A DNA stretch of 64,000 nucleotides from Sipunculus nudus (lineage: Eukaryota > Annelida > Sipuncula > Golfingiida > Sipunculidae), in assembly GCA_026874595.1 (NCBI GenBank), contig CM049313.1, forward strand, positions 52,565,659 to 52,629,658. Direction: 5' to 3'. Positions 58,275 to 64,000 of the stretch are shown in pieces. Numbering within the stretch: position 1 is the first letter of the stretch; each line of letters opens with the position of its first letter. The notes under the pieces are model-generated. The model was given only the letters and a program-made list of their open reading frames with translations. It did no database searches and was not told the origin of the DNA. A program made the translations under genes and the position numbers.

Positions 58275-59396
58275 AATAGAACTTGTGGCTACCGCTCTGA
58301 TAGATATCTTCATACTGAACAATGGACGTCGTATATCCTGCAGTCTGACAATGGCAGAGAATCTGTCAACAAAATCATCAGTGAGCTAACCAAACTTTCG
58401 CCAGACTTGAAGATAGTTCATGACAGACCTCGGCATCCTAAGTCACAAGGGCTTGTTGAAAAATCAAAAGTTGAGGTCCGCAGACAACTGGTATCACGGA
58501 TAAGAAACAACAAACTGGGCACAGTGTCTAATTTGTTTCCCTTCCAGAAGAATAGTTCACATTTTTCATGACTTGGGATGTCACCATGGGAAGCTTGTTT
58601 TGAACAGAAAGCTTCAATTGGTCTCATCTTATCTCTCCCACAGGAGATCCTCTCATTGATATTTAATGAGGAGGCCATCATCAACGGGAGTTTATCCATG
58701 CTGCCACATATACTGCTCGAGAAGTCGTGGATGATAACGCAGAGACAGCTCAAGTTTCACAGTCAAATACGGTTCCGTCTGATAATAGTGACACAACAAA
58801 CTCAGTCGCTACATGTGGAATATGGGATGCATCACTGGATGAGGCTAAAGCATGTTCGTCAAGCGGGAATCTTGTACACATTGAATGTTGCGAAGATAGT
58901 AGATATCACGTCCTGTCTGAATGATAAACGGCAGGTTAAGAGGAAATCTGTATTTCAGGCTAAAAAAAAAAAAACAGGCGAAGAAGATGATTCAGGCCAG
59001 TAATAAACAGCAAGAGCCTTTGGAAGTTGAAGATAACGTGCGCGTACCACGAGTGGAACGAGGCCGTGCTGACCAAAAGAACATGATTCGCGTCGTCATA
59101 GCTGTCACCATGGTAACTACCAAGTAGGAACCGCAGTGGGTTAACTTTAAAAAAAGTCATTCTTATGCAGTCAAGAGGAGAATAAACTGCTGCAGGAGGA
59201 AGAAATCCCAGACCGTGTGCTATTCCTGCGAAAATTGGTAGCTGAAAGTTCAGTTGAAACTGGTAAAAGGCAAAGATTTTTCCAGGGCATATGCAAGGAA
59301 GGCTGCACTCTACGCTGCAGATGCAGAAAAAAAAGACAATGTACTGTAACAGGCGATGTCCAAGCAGCCCTTCTTGTAAAACAAGTAGACTAAACT
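58275..59396 (+). pseudogene. Integrase-type pseudogene resembling KRBA2-like proteins
   Basis: The frame opens in mid integrase core with ILQSDNGRES (second catalytic Asp) and then HPKSQGLVEKSKVEV, whose Glu is the expected third catalytic residue. Downstream, in changing frames, come a MSPWEACF-type motif, KQAKKMIQASNKQQ, a RVPRVERGRADQKN patch and a cysteine-rich tail (GCTLRCRCRKKRQC, about 59300-59340). This order is what I recall from invertebrate proteins annotated as KRBA2-like and related to integrase-encoding DNA transposons. The first half is missing and frameshifts are present. Confidence 0.8.
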
Positions 59397-59509
59397 GTTG
59401 AAAAAATCTTGGACAACTGTAGATGTGTTATTTGAATAATTATGTTTTATTAACAAGTCTGCTCTACTAGTTTTCGATCACTCAACAAGAGTACTGATAC
59501 AAGGGTAAA

Positions 59510-59660
59510 CACATGGCCATGGAATGTACACATTCCATGAATTGGAATGTATACGTTTCACAAATAAATCATAGAATACACACATTATGTGGTTTAGCCA
59601 TGAAATGTATACATCATATGGTTTGAGCCATAAAATTTATTCATTATATAGTTATCTAAA
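59510..59660. repeat. 30-bp repeats, right side of integrase element
   Basis: Diverged units at about 59523, 59545, 59575, 59604 and 59634 with GAATGTATACGTT, TTTAGCCATGAAATGTATAC and similar words, matching the left-side repeat. Confidence 0.65.
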
Positions 59661-59929
59661 TGCTTTATGACATGTCTACATATTTATATATATATATATG
59701 TGTGTGTATCGTTATTAATCGATTATTTTATGTAATATAAGCTATTTTAAATCAACAGTTACGTAAACTCTGGATAAAACCTGTTGTCATAGTGTGCCAC
59801 AAGAATTATATTTTCCTGCAGGAATAAGTCTTATATATGTTAATGAACCAAGTGCTATAAATATGAATGTTGCACAGTCATTTTCTATACATTTAATTTA
59901 AAAAAAACTTTTTCTCTCCTTTAAAGTAC

Positions 59930-60088
59930 TGACGGGTCAACGGATGTCAGGCATAAACATGGTCTTAAAAAAAGGTCGTTGGTTGACAGCGTGGGGGGGG
60001 GGGTCGAGCCCCAAAACCCCCCATCATAAATTAAATTTGTCTAGAAAAAAAAGTCGTTGGTTAAGAGCCTCTGGATCCGTCCCTGACT
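59930..60088. mobile_element. Probable MITE fragment, CGGATCC family
   Basis: The right end CTGGATCCGTCCCTGA complements the CAGGGACGGATCCAG type. A G tract and CCCCAAAACCCCCC lie inside. The left end is diverged. Confidence 0.4.
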
Positions 60089-60229
60089 GAAGGTATAAGT
60101 CGTGAGCTAGTGGAACGGTCTCTCATCACCTGCCATCAGAGAAAACTGTGTAACTTTTTCATAAAACTCCTTTAAAGCAATACTTTCGATGTGCATAGTA
60201 GAATGAAGTACCTAATTTCGCATTTACAT

Positions 60230-60735
60230 TAGTGGTGGGCCGATCATCGAGTTTTATCGAAAGTCAGTCGGTTTGCTGCCACTTTCAAGCGCTCGATTAC
60301 CAAAGACAACTATCGATTACATCATAATCATGATTTTTATTTCCAGAATGCCTTTATGTTATAGGCTAAAATTATTCTTCCATTTTTTTAACATTTGCAG
60401 CTTCAAATAATGAGTCTTTGTTCCCAAATAACTTCCGTATCTTATTGAATTTACCCGGCTGGATGAGAAAACGGAGGACTTAATAAACCTCTGTTATCAA
60501 TAAATAAACTGAAACTTTTAAAATCATATCTTACTAATAATAGGAAAATATAAAAAAGGCAAAAACTTCATCTTAAGATAGAATTACTTAGACATGCGAG
60601 TTTGGTTAAAAAAGTACAGTTTCACAGATAACTGCATGTTTCTTTATATTTGCCTGAACCGATTATTAATCGATCATCGGTCGGTTTACTCAAACCGATG
60701 ATCGATTATGAAAAAGGAACCGACTCCCACCACTA
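60230..60735. mobile_element. Non-autonomous hAT element with 8-bp target duplication
   Basis: 506 bp with TAGTGGTGGG/CCCACCACTA inverted ends, flanked by ATTTACAT at 60222-60229 and 60736-60743. An 8-bp duplication and such ends are diagnostic of hAT. Near the right end CGATCATCGG and CCGATGATCG form a hairpin (about 60672-60705). No transposase. Confidence 0.93.
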
Positions 60736-60804
60736 ATTTACATGTTCCTATATGAATATTAAACCCAAATAGGGGTTATGTTAAGCAACGTATTTGCATA
60801 AATA

Positions 60805-60809
<5 letters not shown>

Positions 60810-60873
<64 letters not shown>
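60810..60873. repeat. (TA)n microsatellite
   Basis: TA run with one GTA interruption, followed directly by a dispersed repeat. Confidence 0.96.
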
Positions 60874-60924
60874 GGTAGAGTTACCCTACGGTGTAAAGTG
60901 CTCTATGGCCTTCAGACAAGACCT

Positions 60925-61125
60925 CTTTCCCCTGTTATGTTCCAGCATCCCATGTGTATCCCGACTAATCCTATTGTGCCCCCGAGGAAATAGGATCAGT
61001 GTCAGTCTCCCCGATATGCATCAAAGCAAAATCTCGTAATATCTTAAAGTCTCGGCCTTTTAAATCACGCCGTTAGCTTCATTCTAACAACATTCACCAA
61101 TGATCATAAGACGTTTTGTGTCTTT
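60925..61125 (+). repeat. Dispersed repeat R, copy 1
   Basis: Matches 63452-63665 over about 200 bp: CCTGTTATGTTCCAGCAT, CCTATTGTGCC, GATCAGTGTCAGTCT, AATCTCGTAATATC and AAGTCTCGGC. It is in the same orientation as the second copy and also lies next to (TA)n. Confidence 0.85.
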
Positions 61126-61931
61126 ACATATATTATAAGAGAAGGATAATGTGTAACCCATACTGTTCTGGCAAAGCACAAAAATATGAGAGCAGATATA
61201 GCACAAAGTTTCAGGCGAGATTCTCTATTAGTAATTAATCTCTCCAGTGGATATTAATATACCTTCTGAACGTCAGTACTAAGAATCAGCTTATATAGTA
61301 TCAATGGGTTTAGAAGCTTATTATCTTTAGGAATAGCAGGTCTAAGAGGACAATAACATAGCCATGGGCGACGAAAGTATCAAGTTAAATTAACTACCCC
61401 TAAGAAAGAAAAGGAAACGTACCTATTACCATCTCGGTAGAGTTTACCATATATTCAAATAAAGAATTTTTTGCGGAAAAAATACCTCTTATATGGAACT
61501 TATTTGAATATAAGAAAAATAAATCTAAATTGAAACAAACACGAAATGCCTCAAAATATCCTTATTTTTACGGCACAAGCATTCAGATAAATTTTTACCT
61601 AATTTATCTTTGAATGACTGAGGTATCTTTTATCTAATATTCTTTCAGTAACTTAAGGTATTTTGATGCTTAAATATATGTTAACATATCAACGTTGATA
61701 TCTTTAGCTAGGAAAGTAAATGTATGTTTCTTGGTCTTTTTGCTTTATATGTCGCGTGAAAATCGATGTTTTAATCTGCCCTGAGATGCTAGCAGAACAG
61801 TGCAGTGCGTACGGAAGTGACGAAACGGTGCACAAGAGTGCACAAGAACTACCAAGACGCTGATACAACATATCAAAACACTCAAAAATATTATCATGCA
61901 CTGTTCTGCCTGATGTCGTCCGCGCCTCGAC

Positions 61932-61940
61932 TATATATAA
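61932..61940 (+). promoter_or_regulatory. Candidate TATA box
   Basis: TATATATAAGG stands alone (not in a (TA)n tract), about 95 bp upstream of the ATG at 62030. Confidence 0.35.
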
Positions 61941-62029
61941 GGCATTTAAAATGTTTGTCACATCATATGTCTGAAGTCTGACAGAGTGAAGATCACTGCA
62001 CAGCTACTAAGTAATAGGGGCAAGCTAAG

Positions 62030-62122
62030 ATGCCGCCTAAGAAGACCAAGGCAGCAACAGAACCAGTTTCTAAGAAGAAGGTGGCACGAGAGCCTGAGTT
62101 CGCTTCATCAGGGCCGAAGTAA
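62030..62122 (+). CDS. Short basic reading frame after a TATA box
   Basis: ATG at 62030 opens a 30-residue, lysine-rich frame starting MPPKKTKAATEPVSKKKVA and ending TAA at 62120. The start resembles the tails of chromatin-associated basic proteins. After the stop the same frame stays open to about 62238. It may be a broken retrocopy, a first exon (GTAATC follows GAA at 62119) or chance. No family is assigned. Confidence 0.25.
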   Translation: MPPKKTKAATEPVSKKKVAREPEFASSGPK

Positions 62123-62692
62123 TCGCGCAACGGCGGCCCGACACCAGCACGTAGCCTGTTCGCAGTCTGCACGTTCGACTTTCTACAAGTATACGTATTC
62201 TACGGGATACAGGAAGGGGTCGTTCGAGTATCGTAGGGAGCCAATGCGGACACCGCGCAGCTTTGTCGACCTCCGTTAGAATTTTAAAGCAAAAATGCTT
62301 TCTAAAATCTTTCTAAAATCTAAAATCGTTGGATTGCTGCCCAAACATCGATCGCATGTTGGCCGCTGTCTGAGCTGTCTACGAGCCACCTGTTTTCGAG
62401 CTCTGCGACCTCAAAAATCGCTATTAGAAAATCGCTGACTTAAGAACGGTGGTTTCGGTGCCCTGAGATCGTCGGCCGACCCCTACAATTCGCGGCGGAA
62501 TCCGCAGTGATCCAGCAATCACCGGCCGTATTCCAGCCGAAAATGCTCTTTTCAGCTCGCAGAGAAGTCGGACGGGCTCCGTTTTGGATATGTGACGCAG
62601 GCTTAAGTAAAACGTTTTACCAAGCATCGAGGGTGATCTAGGGAGACCTGGCGCTAGAAAAAGATTGAATATAAATCCTGTAACACTAATTC

Positions 62693-62695
<3 letters not shown>

Positions 62696-62745
<50 letters not shown>
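62696..62745. repeat. (TA)n microsatellite
   Basis: TA run immediately before the Penelope-like fragment. Confidence 0.97.
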
Positions 62746-62746
<1 letters not shown>

Positions 62747-62747
<1 letters not shown>

Positions 62748-63090
62748 TCGTCTACAAGGTAACAGAACAGACAATGACGAGAAACACTACATAGGGTGTA
62801 CTGAAGGTGATTTCAAGACCAGATACAATAACCACAAAAAATCCTTTCGTAACAGATCCTATGCTAAAAACACATCTAGTCACTAAAAGACAAAAATTAT
62901 CATTTACAATCTCTCCTAGGAAAACTGCCACGGCAGCACCTTACTTCTGTGGAACTAGAAAGTGTGATCTCTGTTTGTCTGAAAAGCTACTTATAGCAAC
63001 TTCCCCCCGGATCATTGTTGAACTCAAGAGCTGAAATTCTCTCCAAGTCCCGCAATCAAAACAAATTCATAAAACCTGGCATTCGTACTA
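62747..63090 (+). pseudogene. Penelope-like element, GIY-YIG endonuclease fragment
   Basis: IVYK at 62747 and, after a frame change, HYIGCTEGDFKTRYNNHKKS correspond to the GIY-YIG core with its conserved YIG, Arg and NNH residues. CDLCLSEKLLIATSP (about 62966-63006) and then LNSRAEILSKSRNQNKF in another frame are the C-terminal knuckle and final motif of Penelope-like proteins. The reverse transcriptase part is absent; such elements are often 5' truncated. At least two frameshifts and stops make it inactive. Confidence 0.88.
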
Positions 63091-63451
63091 ATATTCAACG
63101 TGCCCGCTCATCCAACACCCCCCCCCCCCCCTCCACCAACGAGGATCCGCTGGGCAGACTTACCTGTTCAGGTAGTTGCTCTCTCACTGCTTTGCAGTGT
63201 TGAGGGACATGGCTAGCTTTACCACTACTCCATGGTGAGTTTATCGAGTCGAGTCTACTTGGTATGAGTATAGTGTATTTGCCTTTTATATTGTATTTTC
63301 ATAGTATATGTGTATTTTATATCATATGTATACTACTGATATGTTCACTGTTTCCAGGACCTTATTGCGAATCAGTTTACTATGCTAATTGAGCATCCTG
63401 GTAAAATATCTTTGTGTGATATAGAAAACATTAAAACTACAACAAACCTCT
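63091..63451. other. Penelope-like 3' flank, no gene
   Basis: A C tract (about 63118-63131) and AT-rich sequence between the endonuclease remnant and repeat R, probably 3' untranslated sequence of the element. Confidence 0.4.
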
Positions 63452-63714
63452 TTGCCCTGTTATGCTCCAGTATCGCACGTGTACCCCGACCAATCCTATT
63501 GTGCCTCAGAGCAAAATAAGATCAGTGTCAGTCTTTCACATGCCCCCCCCCCCCCCCCCCCCCCGAATCGCTCAAAGCATAATCTCGTAATCTCGTAAAG
63601 TCTCGGCTTTTCAAACCATGCCATTAGCTTAATTCTAACCACATTCTCCTGATGATTGGGTCGCATCCTGTGAAAAAGACTGTTGTGAATTTACAGTGTT
63701 GTTTTTATTCAGCG

Positions 63715-63716
<2 letters not shown>
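63452..63716 (+). repeat. Dispersed repeat R, copy 2, ending in (TA)n
   Basis: Second copy of the 60925-61125 repeat, with a C tract (63544-63563) inside. It extends further right than copy 1, to include CTGATGA...GAAA (63649-63675), then a hairpin (ACTGT...ACAGT, about 63680-63702). Its place after the endonuclease remnant suggests it is the terminal repeat of the Penelope-like element. Confidence 0.7.

Positions 63717-63768
<52 letters not shown>
63717..63768. repeat. (TA)n microsatellite
   Basis: TA run closing repeat R. Confidence 0.97.
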
Positions 63769-64000
63769 TATAGGTTATTGTTTCCGCAGTGAGTTCACAG
63801 GTATGAGAAAAAGTAAGGATTCATACACATCATTTTTAGTGATTTTTACTTGGTTTCTAAATTACGTCTAGATTACCACCGACAACGGCCGAACTTCCTT
63901 TAGCAAAGATCGAAATGCCTGTTTCCTCGCTTAGTGATCTGATTATTCACAACACAAAACAACCTTTGGCGCAAGGTTATGGTCTGTTGTGCATATAACT

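Larger units (their letters stand above)
61126..62695. other. No firm gene; candidate promoter and small frame inside
   Basis: AT-rich to 61700, then a more balanced stretch (61780-62650) with a TATA box and a short basic reading frame. Confidence 0.45.

Overview
This window looks like non-coding DNA from an animal nuclear genome. It is AT-rich and packed with (TA)n microsatellites, homopolymer C or G tracts and decayed transposable elements. There is no bacterial gene density, no operon structure and no convincing intact host gene. The element mix (a Ty3/gypsy-type element with integrase placed before reverse transcriptase, a TRIM, a Penelope-like endonuclease, an integrase-type element like proteins annotated KRBA2, hAT and pogo-like MITEs, two L1-type LINEs) suits a marine invertebrate. 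A bivalve mollusc is my best guess; that is inference and no host marker gene proves it.

Layout. 0.7-7.2 kb: three LTR copies, (TA)n tracts and a MITE. 10.1-10.5 kb: a complete 406-bp TRIM with 4-bp target duplication and a tRNA-like promoter inside its LTR. 12.2-15.4 kb: microsatellites and an inverted partner of the 2.8-kb repeat. 15.4-18.5 kb: a broken LINE. 18.5-20.3 kb: two abutting LTR copies. 23.2-29.7 kb: a full-length but dead LTR retrotransposon (LTR, tRNA-Pro-type primer site, gag, protease, integrase, reverse transcriptase, RNase H remnant, polypurine tract, LTR) with target duplication GCAG. 32.5 kb: a MITE with 5-bp target duplication. 33.0-36.6 kb: a foldback-like block of nested inverted repeats. 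40.1-44.6 kb: two arrays of a 41-bp minisatellite, with a solo LTR (target duplication ACAT) and a hAT end between them. 46.6-50.3 kb: roughly 460-bp tandem repeats, one copy split by a LINE. 57.2-59.7 kb: a solo LTR in (TA)n, then an integrase-type pseudogene flanked by 30-bp palindromic repeats. 60.2-60.7 kb: a hAT MITE with 8-bp target duplication. 62.7-63.7 kb: a Penelope-like GIY-YIG fragment and a repeat with a hammerhead-like core.

How the parts relate. The 23-29.7 kb element and at least five other loci carry one LTR family (TGTTAC...GTAACA, 4-bp target duplications). The TRIM shares those termini, the 4-bp duplication and a similar primer-site core, so it may have been mobilised by that family. 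All coding remnants contain stops, frameshifts or deletions, so nothing here appears able to move by itself.

Limits: boundaries come from reading by eye. Family names rest on recognised motifs and no database search was run.
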